From CAYUYM01 sp964449305 (GTDB lineage: Bacteria; Bacteroidota; Ignavibacteria; SZUA-365; CAYQST01), in the NCBI GenBank assembly GCA_964449305.1, contig CAYUYM010000005.1:1-59202 (forward strand): a DNA stretch of 59,202 nucleotides, written 5' to 3'. A program made the translations under genes and the position numbers. This document shows positions 15,993-25,104 of the stretch, piece after piece (positions within the stretch are counted from its first letter, which is position 1; each line of letters begins with the position of its first letter). The notes under the pieces are model-generated. The model was not told the DNA's origin. It was given only the letters and a program-made list of their open reading frames with translations, and searched no databases.

Positions 15993-16939
15993 GATTGTAC
16001 CGTGTTCCACATGTGCATGATTGAATACATGAATTGATCGCCGATCATGTTGCCTTCGGGATTGCGCGTCGTGGCGATGAAGTACTCCAGAAGGGCGCCG
16101 AGGGGCGGTGTGTTGGGAAAGCTGAAACGCTCCACCAACTGCGGGGCGAGCGTCGTCACCGAGATCTGGTTCTCCGGCACCAGGCCGTCGTATTCCACGA
16201 TCACGTTGCGATCGTAGATCACCATGCCGCGACGCCTTCCGGCGAGGGTCCAGCTCAACGTCAGCTCGATGGGCGTGCCACCGGTGGTGAACTCGAGCAC
16301 GGCCGTGTCGGCATGTGCGGGATGATAGAGGTGCCGTTTGCGGACCGCGGTGAGCTCGAGTCCGTCGAAAAGGTGCAGGAGGATGCCGGCATCGTGGAAG
16401 AAGAGATCCTCGATCACATCGGTGCCGTTGTCGAACATCGTCGTCTGGATGCGCTGGATGCCCGACCCCTCGCGCCGCAGCTCATCGCCGATGCGGAACA
16501 TCTGGATCATGCGGATGTCGGTGAGGAGCCCGGATTCCATGATGGCCTTGAGCTTGCGGACGGGCTCAAGAAACAGGTAGAGCGCATCGAGCATGTACAC
16601 CAGGCCGCGTTCGCGGGCAAGGGCGCCAAGCGCCCGCACCTCGTCCGGCGCGTAGGCCGGGGGTTTCTCGACCAGCGTGTGCCGGCCGGCCAGCAGGGCA
16701 CGCTCCGTCAGCTCACGATGCGTGGCCGGTGGTGTGGCGATGCACACGGCCTCCACGGCGGCATCAGCCAGAAGGGCGTCGACGGAATCCGCGAAAGTCA
16801 CCTTCGTGTTGTGCCGCACCACGTCGTGGCGCATCACATCCGGTTCCACCACCACCACGCGTTCCACCGCGTCGATCGTTTCGAGGGAGTTGACAATGTT
16901 CTTCCCCCACCATCCGCAGCCGATCACTCCAATGACCAC
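15989..16939 (-). CDS. Gfo/Idh/MocA family oxidoreductase
   Basis: Predicted 316 aa beginning at a GTG (VVIGVIGCGWWGKNIV). The Rossmann loop GVIGCGWWGKN is at residues 4-14, VEKPPAY carries the EKP signature at about 95, and VIEDLFFHDAGILLHLF is the conserved catalytic-region helix. The GTG is chosen because GGAGGG sits five bases upstream and the stop of the glycosylphosphotransferase gene overlaps it by one base. The longer frame would add about 50 residues antisense to nothing recognisable. Likely an NAD(P)-dependent sugar-nucleotide oxidoreductase working with the neighbouring acyltransferase and the DegT aminotransferase, for example making and capping a 3-amino sugar (inference). Confidence 0.83.
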   Translation of the reverse strand: MVIGVIGCGWWGKNIVNSLETIDAVERVVVVEPDVMRHDVVRHNTKVTFADSVDALLADAAVEAVCIATPPATHRELTERALLAGRHTLVEKPPAYAPDEVRALGALARERGLVYMLDALYLFLEPVRKLKAIMESGLLTDIRMIQMFRIGDELRREGSGIQRIQTTMFDNGTDVIEDLFFHDAGILLHLFDGLELTAVRKRHLYHPAHADTAVLEFTTGGTPIELTLSWTLAGRRRGMVIYDRNVIVEYDGLVPENQISVTTLAPQLVERFSFPNTPPLGALLEYFIATTRNPEGNMIGDQFMYSIMHMWNTVQS

Positions 16940-18381
16940 TAATGCCCTCCTTTGGCTTTGATGACAACACCGATCGTCTTGAGCAGAAGCAAGAGATCGA
17001 ACCAGAACGAACAATTCTCGATGTAGTACAGGTCCATGATGATCATGTCGGTGTAGCTCACCTCGGAGCGGCCCGACACCTGCCACAGGCCGGTCATCCC
17101 CGGTATCGCGTCGAAACGGCGCTTGTGCCAGTCCTCCATCATCTCGTACTCGTAGATGGTGGACGGGCGCGGCCCGACCAGGCTCATGTCACCACGCACC
17201 ACGTTGATGAGCTGTGCGAATTCGTCCAGGCTGAACTTCCGGATGATGTGCCCCACGGAGGTGACGCGGGGATCGTCCCGCAGCTTGGCACCCACAATCT
17301 TGCCGGACATGAACTCCTCCACCAGCTTCCTGTGGGATTCGTTCGACACCTTGTGATACATGGATCGGAACTTGTAGAATGGAAACAGCTTTCCATGCCG
17401 CCCCACCACCTGGGGCACGTAGAAGATCGGCCCGCGGCTGGTGAGTTTGATGGCGGTGGCAAGGATGAGGAAGAAGGGGAACAGCAGCACCATCAGCGCC
17501 AGTGCAATGACGAGGTCGAACCACCGCTTCAGATGGTTCACATACACCGGGGAGATCCTCTGGAACACCGGCACGTAGCGGAAGTCCTTGAACTCCTCCG
17601 TGCCGATCTTCTTCCGGATGATCCCGAACTGCTCGGACACGATGTTCACCTGGCAGTCCAGTTCGCTGCACTTGCGCACGAGGTTGAGCAGCGCCGTGTG
17701 GTCGATGTGGTTGATGGTGATGAAGATCTCGTCGATGTCCTGCTCCTCCACGATGTTCGCCAGATCGCGCGTGGTGCCGATCACGGACACACCATCAACC
17801 ATGCTGCCATGAAGCTCCTCATTGTCGTCGAGGAATCCGATGAGGCGCAGACCCAGCGCGGCACGCTCCTTCAGCTCCATGGCGAAGCGCTGCCCCACCT
17901 CGCCGGCACCGATGGCGACGATGTTCCTCTCCACCGTGCGCTTCAACCGGAATATCCGCTCGATCCATGGCTGCACACCAAGGCGGTTCAGGACGATCAG
18001 TCCGTAGGACACAACGATGAAGCCCAGCACCTGCGTGCGCAGCTTCGCGAGCACGTCGTCGGGCTTGAACAGGAAGAGCAGGATCAGAAGAAAGGCAATG
18101 GTGAGGAAGAGATTCTTCGCCAGCAGCTTGCCCTGCGTGATGAAGGAGTTGTAGACGCGCTGCTTGTAGAGGTTGTGATAGCGAAACGACACGATGGAGA
18201 TCACCATCACCCCGTAGAAGATCGCGATCTTGTCCAGAGAGACCAGCTGGAAAAACGGCTCGATGACGTAGTTCTCATGCAGGCCGAGTGCGATGAACAC
18301 GCCCGCATTGAACGCCACAAGGTCCACAAGCAGATACTTCAGCTTGCTGATGCCATACCGTTTTATCAGGCGGGAAATCAC
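16939..18381 (-). CDS. Polyprenyl-phosphate glycosylphosphotransferase (initiating transferase, WbaP/WcaJ family)
   Basis: Predicted 480 aa with a GTG start overlapping the upstream aminotransferase stop (GTGA). The N-terminus has several membrane segments (about 10-120), then a soluble Rossmann-like CoA-binding domain (RNIVAIGAGEVGQRFAMEL, DDNEELHG), then the membrane re-entrant helix KRWFDLVIALALMVLLFPFF and the catalytic Bac_transf domain. In that domain the motifs GRHGKLFPFYKFRSMY, GHIIRKFSLDEFAQLINV, DMSLVGPRPS and PGMTGLWQVSGRS are intact. The enzyme transfers a sugar 1-phosphate to undecaprenyl phosphate and so starts each repeat unit at the inner membrane. Its presence with Wzx and Wzy defines a Wzx/Wzy-type pathway. 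Which sugar is transferred cannot be read from the sequence. Confidence 0.95.
   Translation of the reverse strand: MISRLIKRYGISKLKYLLVDLVAFNAGVFIALGLHENYVIEPFFQLVSLDKIAIFYGVMVISIVSFRYHNLYKQRVYNSFITQGKLLAKNLFLTIAFLLILLFLFKPDDVLAKLRTQVLGFIVVSYGLIVLNRLGVQPWIERIFRLKRTVERNIVAIGAGEVGQRFAMELKERAALGLRLIGFLDDNEELHGSMVDGVSVIGTTRDLANIVEEQDIDEIFITINHIDHTALLNLVRKCSELDCQVNIVSEQFGIIRKKIGTEEFKDFRYVPVFQRISPVYVNHLKRWFDLVIALALMVLLFPFFLILATAIKLTSRGPIFYVPQVVGRHGKLFPFYKFRSMYHKVSNESHRKLVEEFMSGKIVGAKLRDDPRVTSVGHIIRKFSLDEFAQLINVVRGDMSLVGPRPSTIYEYEMMEDWHKRRFDAIPGMTGLWQVSGRSEVSYTDMIIMDLYYIENCSFWFDLLLLLKTIGVVIKAKGGH
16945..16950 (-). promoter_or_regulatory. Shine-Dalgarno site that fixes the GTG start at 16939
   Basis: GGAGGG on the minus strand, five bases before the GTG of the Gfo/Idh gene and inside the 3' end of the glycosylphosphotransferase gene. 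It favours the GTG over any upstream start. Confidence 0.6.
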
Positions 18382-19520
18382 TTGGCGTAATGGGCCCTGA
18401 TGGTGGATGCAACGTGCTGGATTTGTTCCTCGGTCATCTCCGGGAACATCGGGATGGACAGGATCTCGCGGCAGCACTTCACGCTCACGGGGAAGTCCGC
18501 CTCGGTGTATCCCCTGTATCGATAGGCCTCCTGCACATGGAGCGGCATCGGATAATGCAGACCGGAGTCGATGTCGTGCGCCTTGAGATGCTCGGCGAGT
18601 GCATCCCGGTCGGGGACGCGGATCTCGAACAGATGGTACACATGCTTCGCGTGGGGCATCTCCTGCGGCACCTTCACCTGCGGGATGCCGGCGAGGAGCT
18701 CGCGATAGCGGGCGGCCACACGGCGGCGGCCCTCCGTCCATGCATCAAGATGCCGGATCTTCACGCCAAGCACCGCACCCTGGATCTCCTCCATGCGGTA
18801 GTTGTGCCCCTCGAGGTCGTGGATGTAGCGGCGCACGGCGCCGTGCTGGCGGAAGCGCAGCATGCGCTCATACAGCGCCTCGTCATTGGTGAGCACCGCA
18901 CCGGCCTCGCCGTAGGCGCCGAGGTTCTTGCCCGGGTAGAAGCTGAACGTCGCCACTCGTCCGAAGGTCCCGATCTTCCGCCCCTTGTACTCGGCGTTGT
19001 GCGCCTGCGAGCAGTCCTCGATCACGATGAGATTGTGACGATTGGCGATCTCCATGATGGGATCCATGTCGGCGGGTTGTCCGTAGAGATGCACCACCAC
19101 GATCGCCTTCGTCCTCGGAGTGATCTTCTCCTCGATCTTCGCAGGATCGATGTTGAAGGATTCCTCCTCATGATCCACGAACACCGGCTTGGCACCGGAC
19201 ATCGTGATGGTCTCCACTGTGGCGATATAGGTGTTGACCGGAACAATCACCTCGTCCATCACGGGGTCGAGCGCCCCGGATTCCACGGAACGGCTGATGC
19301 CGATGCCGAGGCACCAGTAGGCGAGGTGAAGCGCGTCGGTGCCGGAGCTCAGCCCGAGGCAGTATGTTGCGCCATGCTGGCGGGCGAATGCCTCCTCAAA
19401 GGCCTTGACCTTCTTCCCGCAGATGTAGGCGGTGTTGTCGAGGACGTCATTGACCTCGCGCTGAATGTCGGATTTGATCGATTCGTATTGGGTCTTCAGA
19501 TCGAGAAACGGTACGCGCAT
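18378..19520 (-). CDS. DegT/DnrJ/EryC1 family sugar aminotransferase
   Basis: Predicted 380 aa. Family motifs: VPFLDLKTQYESIK at the N-terminus, SSGTDALHLA (PLP phosphate site), VIEDCSQAHNAEYKG, and the PLP lysine in FSFYPGKNLGAYGEAGA, followed by MEEIQGAVLGVKI. By resemblance to the FdtB/WbpE/WlbC group it transaminates a 3-keto or 4-keto sugar nucleotide using glutamate. It is the best positional partner for the Gfo/Idh oxidoreductase and LbH acyltransferases downstream (3-keto formation, amination, acetylation), but could also serve the remote WlbA/WbpD pair. It overlaps the initiating transferase by 4 bp. Confidence 0.9.
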   Translation of the reverse strand: MRVPFLDLKTQYESIKSDIQREVNDVLDNTAYICGKKVKAFEEAFARQHGATYCLGLSSGTDALHLAYWCLGIGISRSVESGALDPVMDEVIVPVNTYIATVETITMSGAKPVFVDHEEESFNIDPAKIEEKITPRTKAIVVVHLYGQPADMDPIMEIANRHNLIVIEDCSQAHNAEYKGRKIGTFGRVATFSFYPGKNLGAYGEAGAVLTNDEALYERMLRFRQHGAVRRYIHDLEGHNYRMEEIQGAVLGVKIRHLDAWTEGRRRVAARYRELLAGIPQVKVPQEMPHAKHVYHLFEIRVPDRDALAEHLKAHDIDSGLHYPMPLHVQEAYRYRGYTEADFPVSVKCCREILSIPMFPEMTEEQIQHVASTIRAHYAK

Positions 19521-19535
19521 GGGGGTTCCGTGAGG

Positions 19536-20534
19536 TTAGGGTGAAGTTGTACGTGGGTGGGTGATGCGAAACCAGGAGGTGATTTCTCTCGGGAGGCAGT
19601 GCCAGGTGGTGTCGAGTGACGCGAGATGTCTGAGCAAAGCGTCATAATATGCCAAATTTTCGTCAGCCAATAAATAGTCGGGATGCGTCAGCACAAGAAT
19701 CATTCCATGGTTGCGATGCAGCCAGTCCGCTTTCCTGATCCAGGCATCGGCGCCCCGGAGGTGGAGACTGTGGAAGAGTGTGTGGTCCTGCGGCAGCGTG
19801 TAGGGCAGCTCCACGAAGCGCCCCACGCTGTAGGGCCAGATGCTTCCGGTGCCGCCGGGGAACTGCTGGAACGGATCATGATCGAAACAGGAGGCGTCAT
19901 AATCCACCTCCAGTTCCTGCAGCCAGGCGAGGTTCCGGTGGACCATGGGGGAGCGGAACCCGACGGCGCCCAGGCGCCGTATCGCGGCGTTGATGCGGGG
20001 GACGCGCTTCCGGAACATCCGCTCCGAGATGTACAGCCTGCCGTCGTGGTTCCATCCGTGGATGCCCACCTCCCCGCCCGCCTCACCGATGGCGCGGAGA
20101 ATGCCCTCGTCGATGCGGTACTTGTGGGGCACGATGTTCCATGAGGAACGGAGTCCATGCTTCTGCTCGAGCTCCAGCACCGTGGGGATGAAGTCGAACC
20201 CCTCCTGCTCCTCCACGTCGTGTGTCAGCACGGTGGCGGAGGCGCGTTCCGGCCCGAACATGTTGGGTGGCACCGCGGCGTCCCCCTGCACGATGCGCAG
20301 CAGCGTGTCGTCGATGAAGTCGGCCCGGTGCTCCACCGTGGAGCCGACCGCCTTCTGCAGCAGCCGCCGCAAGGGAAGCGGCAGCACGGGGCGCACCATG
20401 CCGTAGTACACCCGCTGCTTCAGCGAGAAGCGCGGGGCATGATGACCCTCCAGAAAAAAGCGCTCCAGCACATCAGGCCGGGCGTTGATGTGGGGAAAGG
20501 CTGTGTGGACATCGGCTGCGGTCAATGGCCTCAT
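19536..20534 (-). CDS. Polysaccharide deacetylase-family protein
   Basis: Predicted 332 aa. NodB-homology elements: VLTHDVEE (about 104-110) replaces the canonical TFDDG, so the metal/base aspartate is present in an HDVE context. GIHGWNHDGRL supplies the H-x-x-x-H metal ligands (about 159/163). RSPMVHRNLAWLQEL and LTHPDYLL complete the fold. This divergent subgroup occurs in exopolysaccharide loci. It would remove N- or O-acetyl groups from a glycan or lipid-linked intermediate, or bind it. A GTG lies directly before the ATG; the ATG has AAGGGG six bases upstream and is preferred. There is no signal peptide, so a cytoplasmic site of action is likely. Confidence 0.85.
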   Translation of the reverse strand: MRPLTAADVHTAFPHINARPDVLERFFLEGHHAPRFSLKQRVYYGMVRPVLPLPLRRLLQKAVGSTVEHRADFIDDTLLRIVQGDAAVPPNMFGPERASATVLTHDVEEQEGFDFIPTVLELEQKHGLRSSWNIVPHKYRIDEGILRAIGEAGGEVGIHGWNHDGRLYISERMFRKRVPRINAAIRRLGAVGFRSPMVHRNLAWLQELEVDYDASCFDHDPFQQFPGGTGSIWPYSVGRFVELPYTLPQDHTLFHSLHLRGADAWIRKADWLHRNHGMILVLTHPDYLLADENLAYYDALLRHLASLDTTWHCLPREITSWFRITHPRTTSP

Positions 20535-20537
20535 CAC

Positions 20538-21542
20538 TCACCCCTTGTTGCCGGTCTTCATCGCATACACCAGCCGCGCCAGACGGAACAGCAGCGGATT
20601 CGGGGCATGACGATACCGGCCATACTCCACCTTCTCCCCGCGGAATTTCTCCTTGAACGCTGCGGGGCCGTATTCCTGCCCGCGTATGGCGCCTCCGCCG
20701 AAATCGAAGGTCGTGTACCCGTGGTCGTGCGCCCAGCACATGGCATCCCAGGCCAGCGCCTCGTTTGGATACCACCCCTTGAATTCACCTTCGGAGGATG
20801 CGTACCAGTCGAACATGGTGCGCGCATACTGCAGCGTGATCCGGGCCCCCACGATCCTGCCGTCCACATCCATCACCGTGGTCCGCATCATGCCCCGGGG
20901 CGTCAGCCTCGCATGGGCCTCCTCGAACACCGACGCGCCGATGAAGGGAATGCGCTTCGCGGTGTACAACGTTTCCAGCAGGCCGATCACCACACCCATC
21001 TCCCCGCTCTCCGCCTCGCGCACCACCGCCCCCTTCTTCACCCCCTTGCGGATGTGATTGCGCGTGTAGCTGTTGAGTGACGCCCAGATGCCCCCGGTCC
21101 CCTCCTCCAGATGGATCAGGTAGTTTTCGTAGGGCAGATACTCGAGGCGGTTGACATCCGCCTCGGCCTCGTCGGGCGGGAAGGGATGAGAGTTCCGGAT
21201 CTCGAGAAACAGGCTCGTGCTCCGTGCCAGCGCCTTCGCCTCGTCCAGCACCTGCGCCAGCCCGCGCCGGCCGCGGTCGGAGTGTTCGTGGAGCGGCGTG
21301 GCATACATGATGAGCCGGTTGACGAGACGTCCGGGCAGACGCGACGGCATCCCGACGAGCACCGGGAAGGCCGCGGCAACCACGTCGTCACCCGAGAAGG
21401 CGAAGAGCGGATGCGGGGTGAAGCCCTGCGACTTCCGGAACACGTCCATCATCTGCGGCGAGGAGAAGATGTTCGCCTCGGGAAAGCCCAGCACAAAGGG
21501 CTCCCAGCGGGGATCGTCGGTCTTCAGATGTCGGACACTCAT
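20538..21542 (-). CDS. FemAB/GNAT-type acyltransferase
   Basis: Predicted 334 aa. It has the double-GNAT fold of FemAB-like proteins: N-terminal NIFSSPQMMDVFRKSQGF, central LNSYTRNHIRKGVKKGAVV, then GARITLQYARTMFDWYASS, and C-terminal DFGGGAIRGQEYGPAAFKEK. FemAB enzymes transfer aminoacyl groups (often from tRNA) onto peptidoglycan precursors; homologues in exopolysaccharide loci probably acylate amino sugars or lipid-linked glycans. It sits between a DegT-like protein and a deacetylase, in a block that also holds a CapK-like ligase. The second in-frame ATG (21542) is chosen because AGGAG lies nine bases before it, whereas it abuts the first ATG (21551) with no spacing. Confidence 0.85.
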   Translation of the reverse strand: MSVRHLKTDDPRWEPFVLGFPEANIFSSPQMMDVFRKSQGFTPHPLFAFSGDDVVAAAFPVLVGMPSRLPGRLVNRLIMYATPLHEHSDRGRRGLAQVLDEAKALARSTSLFLEIRNSHPFPPDEAEADVNRLEYLPYENYLIHLEEGTGGIWASLNSYTRNHIRKGVKKGAVVREAESGEMGVVIGLLETLYTAKRIPFIGASVFEEAHARLTPRGMMRTTVMDVDGRIVGARITLQYARTMFDWYASSEGEFKGWYPNEALAWDAMCWAHDHGYTTFDFGGGAIRGQEYGPAAFKEKFRGEKVEYGRYRHAPNPLLFRLARLVYAMKTGNKG

Positions 21543-21547
21543 GGCAG

Positions 21548-22699
21548 TCATCTCCTGGAATACTCACGCAACGCATCGGCCAGAGCGCGTTCACGGCCGG
21601 TCATGCGCGTGGTGGAGGGAAGGCAGACAAGCCGGTCCACCACCGTCATCGTGCCGGCGAAGGCGTCTCGGTCGAGTCCGGGGAAGGACAGCAGCGGCAC
21701 GTCGGCATGGAAACGCGTCGCATCGAACCCACGGCGGCGGAGATGCGCGATGAGCGTGTCGGGGTCGCCTTCCAGCAGGAGCACGGGAAAGAACAGGCCG
21801 TTCCACCCGGAGCCCGGCCCCACATCGAAACAACGCAGGGGCAGCCCGTCCAGGAGTTGCAACAGACGCCGGCCCACCTCGCGCTTCACCGACACCTCCC
21901 GCCCGTAGTCCCGTCGCCGGCGTGCGATGAGCGCCGCATGCGCGGGATGAAGCCGACGGATGCTGTCGCGCGTCACCGTGGTCAGCGTGTCCACCACGCC
22001 GCCGCGCACAAGGAAGCGCAGACCAGGCGTGCGCTTCTGCACCTCGCGGAGTGGGCGGGCGATCCAGCGCAGCACCAGAGGGGAGAACGCGACGTGGTCC
22101 GCCATGATGCGCAGGCGCGATGTGAACCACCCGCGTGCGGTCTCGCTGCCACAGGTCGCAAGGAAGGCCCGGACCGGCTCGTCGAGTTCCGGCATGTTGA
22201 TGCGCAGCATGCCACCACCCACGGACAGGGGCTTGCCGACACGGTGGCTGAAGATCGCCGCATCCCCGAGTGTTCCGGCTTCCGCCACGCCGATGCGCGT
22301 GCCCAGGGAGTTGCAGCAGTCCTCGATGAAGAACCCGCCCAGCCGCCGCACCTCGTGCATGATGGCGGCGTCGAAGGCCGGCAGGCCGAACAGCCCCGTC
22401 TGGATGAAGGCGAAAGGCCGGCCATGCTGCGGTGGCGTCCATCGTGCGATGAGCGTCTCCGGATCGATGTCCAGCGGCCGCAGCTCCAGGCCGAGCGAGC
22501 GGATCACGGCATGCACCACATCCGTGGTGTAGGCGTTGACGAACACCTCGCTGATGCCACGGGTCTCCTTCAGCACGGCGAGAATGGTGTACAACGCCGA
22601 GCGTCCCGAATCGACATGGTGCACCGCGCCATCCTCCCGTGGTGGCGGCCCGGCAGGTGCGCAGATCCGCCCGATGCGCAGATCGTAGATGCTGATCAT
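21548..22699 (-). CDS. DegT/DnrJ/EryC1-like PLP-fold protein, divergent
   Basis: Predicted 383 aa. The fold type I elements are recognisable but divergent: DSGRSALYTILAVLK in the position of the PLP phosphate loop, IEDCCNSLGTRIG for the ring-stacking aspartate segment, and FSHRVGKPLSVGGGG-like sequence (SHRVGKPLSVGGGMLRI) holding the probable PLP lysine. The long arm between about 185 and 300 is rich in Arg and lacks the usual DegT dimer motifs. It overlaps the DUF354 gene by 4 bp. Such proteins occur in exopolysaccharide clusters beside FemAB-like and CapK-like genes. Aminotransferase activity is plausible because the Lys is kept; the substrate is unknown. Confidence 0.75.
   Translation of the reverse strand: MISIYDLRIGRICAPAGPPPREDGAVHHVDSGRSALYTILAVLKETRGISEVFVNAYTTDVVHAVIRSLGLELRPLDIDPETLIARWTPPQHGRPFAFIQTGLFGLPAFDAAIMHEVRRLGGFFIEDCCNSLGTRIGVAEAGTLGDAAIFSHRVGKPLSVGGGMLRINMPELDEPVRAFLATCGSETARGWFTSRLRIMADHVAFSPLVLRWIARPLREVQKRTPGLRFLVRGGVVDTLTTVTRDSIRRLHPAHAALIARRRRDYGREVSVKREVGRRLLQLLDGLPLRCFDVGPGSGWNGLFFPVLLLEGDPDTLIAHLRRRGFDATRFHADVPLLSFPGLDRDAFAGTMTVVDRLVCLPSTTRMTGRERALADALREYSRR
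21552..21556 (-). promoter_or_regulatory. Shine-Dalgarno site that decides the FemAB-like start
   Basis: AGGAG on the minus strand directly abuts one ATG (21551) but is nine bases before the next in-frame ATG (21542), which is therefore the likely start. Confidence 0.5.
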
Positions 22700-23760
22700 G
22701 CAGTGCGCCCGGTCGATCCCGCCTCCGCGGCCATGGCCTCCACCCTGCCGCACACGAAGTCGAAGGCATCCCGGGGAATGCCTGCTGCGCCATTCGTGGC
22801 CCGCCGCGCGAAGGCAATGCGCGCCACATCGGTGGGATCCCGCAGCATGGTCAGCAGACCGTGCTCCTCGAGCCAGGCATCCACGGCACCCGTCTCCCCC
22901 CCGAAGAAGCTGTAGGACGGGACATGCAGGGCGCAGGCCTCACGCGTCATGGTGCCACCACCGCCGATCACCAGATCGGCGTGCGCGATCAGCGCCGGTC
23001 CGTTCAACACACCCGCGGGCACGGTGCACCGGATGCCGCGCGCACCGAGATGCGCGGCGATGTCCCGCTCCTGCTCCGCATCGCGCGAGATCAGCACCAC
23101 ATTCACAGGCGAGGTGGTTGGAATGGCGTCGAGAATCGCGCGCTGCAGGACGGCCGACATGTCGCTGCGGTAGTGGGAGAAACGCCCCTCGGGACGGAGG
23201 ATGATGTTCACATGGTCGGGCAGGATCACACTCGCATCCACATCACGCATGTTCTCGGGATTCCAGAGATACAGGTGCTCCTTGAAGCCGGGGTAATGGA
23301 CGATCTTGTCCGCATACTGATGGAAGTTCTCCACGGGAATGGGAAACGGCACGAGGAGGTTCCGCGGGAAGCGGTAGAATCCCTGGAAGCTCTTCTCGTA
23401 ATCCTCGAGATACATCGCCGGGATGCGGAGCATCCACGCTGCCAGCCCCTGCGACCGAGAGCTGTGCGACAGGGCCACGGCAGGCAGCTCTCCGCGCCGT
23501 CGGATGAAGCGGCGAAGGGCCATCGCCCGCTGCACCACCTGCATCAGTTTCGACAGGTTGCTCCCCGTGGCGTGGGTGTCACCCAGCAGCTCCACCTCGA
23601 GCCCCAGGTGGGCACACAGGCGGATGGTGGACGAGAAATCACGCGCCGTCATCACCACCTCGAAGCCGCGGGCGCGCAGGTGGGTGATGACCTCCTTGAA
23701 CACCCACACGTGCGGGGCGTTTTCAAAATCGATCCAGATGAGTCGGGGGTTGATGGTCAT
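22696..23760 (-). CDS. DUF354 family protein (GT-B-fold, predicted glycosyltransferase-like)
   Basis: Predicted 354 aa. The N-terminus LIWIDFENAPHVWVFKEVI and the segment VALSHSSRSQGLAAWML are hallmarks of DUF354 proteins, which share the GT-B fold with UDP-GlcNAc 2-epimerase and MurG. The C-terminal half has the donor-site-like glycine loop DLVIGGGGTMTREACALHVPSY. Activity in this family is unproven; most occur in archaeal and bacterial surface-glycan clusters. It overlaps the DegT-like gene by 4 bp and starts 3 bases after the CapK-like gene, so it belongs to the same module. Confidence 0.82.
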   Translation of the reverse strand: MTINPRLIWIDFENAPHVWVFKEVITHLRARGFEVVMTARDFSSTIRLCAHLGLEVELLGDTHATGSNLSKLMQVVQRAMALRRFIRRRGELPAVALSHSSRSQGLAAWMLRIPAMYLEDYEKSFQGFYRFPRNLLVPFPIPVENFHQYADKIVHYPGFKEHLYLWNPENMRDVDASVILPDHVNIILRPEGRFSHYRSDMSAVLQRAILDAIPTTSPVNVVLISRDAEQERDIAAHLGARGIRCTVPAGVLNGPALIAHADLVIGGGGTMTREACALHVPSYSFFGGETGAVDAWLEEHGLLTMLRDPTDVARIAFARRATNGAAGIPRDAFDFVCGRVEAMAAEAGSTGRTA

Positions 23761-23763
23761 GTG

Positions 23764-25104
23764 TCAGATGTTCTGGATGGTGCTGACGACGAAGTGTCGC
23801 TTGTTGTTGTTCATCAGCGGGATGTCGTCCACATGCTCCACGACCACCGTCATCGGGTCGTCGGGACAGTGGCGGTGGAAGTAGTCGACGATGGCATGGC
23901 GGCGCGACTCATCGATCGCATCGTCGCTCATGATGCGGACGGTGATGATGCCGGGCTGCGTCTGGACGATCTGGTACTGGTTGATCCACGGGTTGTCGCG
24001 CACGATGTAGGAGAAGATGGCGCCGTGGATCTTCCGTCCGGAGGCGGTGGTGAGGAATTCGCGCGTGCGCCCCTCGAGCGACGCGAGCATTTCAAACCCC
24101 CTGCCACACGGACAGAGGCGATCAGTCTTGGAACCGATGTCACCGGAATCGTAGCGGATCATCGGAAAGGCGTGGTTGTCGAGACTGGTGGAGACGATGT
24201 GCCCCACCTGATCCAGCATGGGGCGACCTGCGTCGTCGAGCACCTCCACGAGGTTGGTGGTCATCCCCAGGTGATACCCGTTGTGGTGTTCGCACTCGAA
24301 TGCGGTGATGCCTCCCTCCGACACCCCGTACTGGTCGAAGACGCGGCAGCCAAAGGCCTGCTCAATGCGCATGCGGTTGTGGATGAGGAGATTCTCCCCC
24401 GTGGTGACCACGCAGGTGAGCGGATGCACGCGTGCACCGGTGTCCACAATGTGCTTGGCGAGAAGCGCCAGCGCCGAGCTGTACCCGTACAGCATCGTGG
24501 GCCTGCGGTGGTTGATGAGATCCACGAACTCGTCCATGCGCGCCGGATCGAGATCGAAGGAGGACAGGTCCCGGCTGTTGCGGAGAAGCTCGAAGACGCG
24601 CTGCTTCATGTTCCCCTTGGTCTTGGACGTGCTCACACTCAGTTGCACAAAGAACTCCCCGAGCCGGAAGCCGGCGGCATGCCAGGCCAGCAGCATGTAG
24701 GCATGCCCCCAGGAATGGCACTCCCGGTCCAGCACGTAATGGAAGGCCTGCCCGGTGGATCCCGACGTGGCACGCATGCGGGGCCCATAGCTGTCGTAGC
24801 CCGTGGACTTGAAGTCCTCGAAGTGCCGGCGGATCACGTCCTTCGTCAGCACGGGGAGCTTCACCAGATCGGCAGCCGTCCGGATGTCGTCCGGTGTCAG
24901 ATGGAGGCTGTCGAAGAGGCGACGGTAGTACACGGTGGTGTCGAAGGCGTGGCGGACAAGCGCGCGCAGCTTCTCCTCCTGGATCCGCACAAGCTCCTCG
25001 CGCGGGAGGCGTTGGATGCGCTGCACCAGCTCGTCGTACCTGCCGAGGGCGTTGCGGTCCGTGTACCAGTCGATGAGGCGGTAGCGAAGTCGGGGGAGGA
25101 TCAT
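23764..25104 (-). CDS. CapK / phenylacetate-CoA ligase-like adenylate-forming enzyme
   Basis: Predicted 446 aa. ANL-superfamily core: ATSGSTGQAFHYVLD (phosphate loop), LYGYSSALALLAKHI, VFDQYGVSEGG, and the adenylate-binding MIRYDSGDIGSKTD, with a Cys cluster in RLCPCGRGFEML as seen in phenylacetate-CoA ligases. Members of the CapK group sit in capsule loci and are thought to activate a carboxylic acid for attachment to polysaccharide. It overlaps the SGNH gene by 4 bp and is followed by the DUF354, DegT-like and FemAB-like genes, a plausible activation-and-transfer set (inference). The C-terminal subdomain (about 330-446) is complete, so the enzyme should be functional. Confidence 0.88.
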   Translation of the reverse strand: MILPRLRYRLIDWYTDRNALGRYDELVQRIQRLPREELVRIQEEKLRALVRHAFDTTVYYRRLFDSLHLTPDDIRTAADLVKLPVLTKDVIRRHFEDFKSTGYDSYGPRMRATSGSTGQAFHYVLDRECHSWGHAYMLLAWHAAGFRLGEFFVQLSVSTSKTKGNMKQRVFELLRNSRDLSSFDLDPARMDEFVDLINHRRPTMLYGYSSALALLAKHIVDTGARVHPLTCVVTTGENLLIHNRMRIEQAFGCRVFDQYGVSEGGITAFECEHHNGYHLGMTTNLVEVLDDAGRPMLDQVGHIVSTSLDNHAFPMIRYDSGDIGSKTDRLCPCGRGFEMLASLEGRTREFLTTASGRKIHGAIFSYIVRDNPWINQYQIVQTQPGIITVRIMSDDAIDESRRHAIVDYFHRHCPDDPMTVVVEHVDDIPLMNNNKRHFVVSTIQNI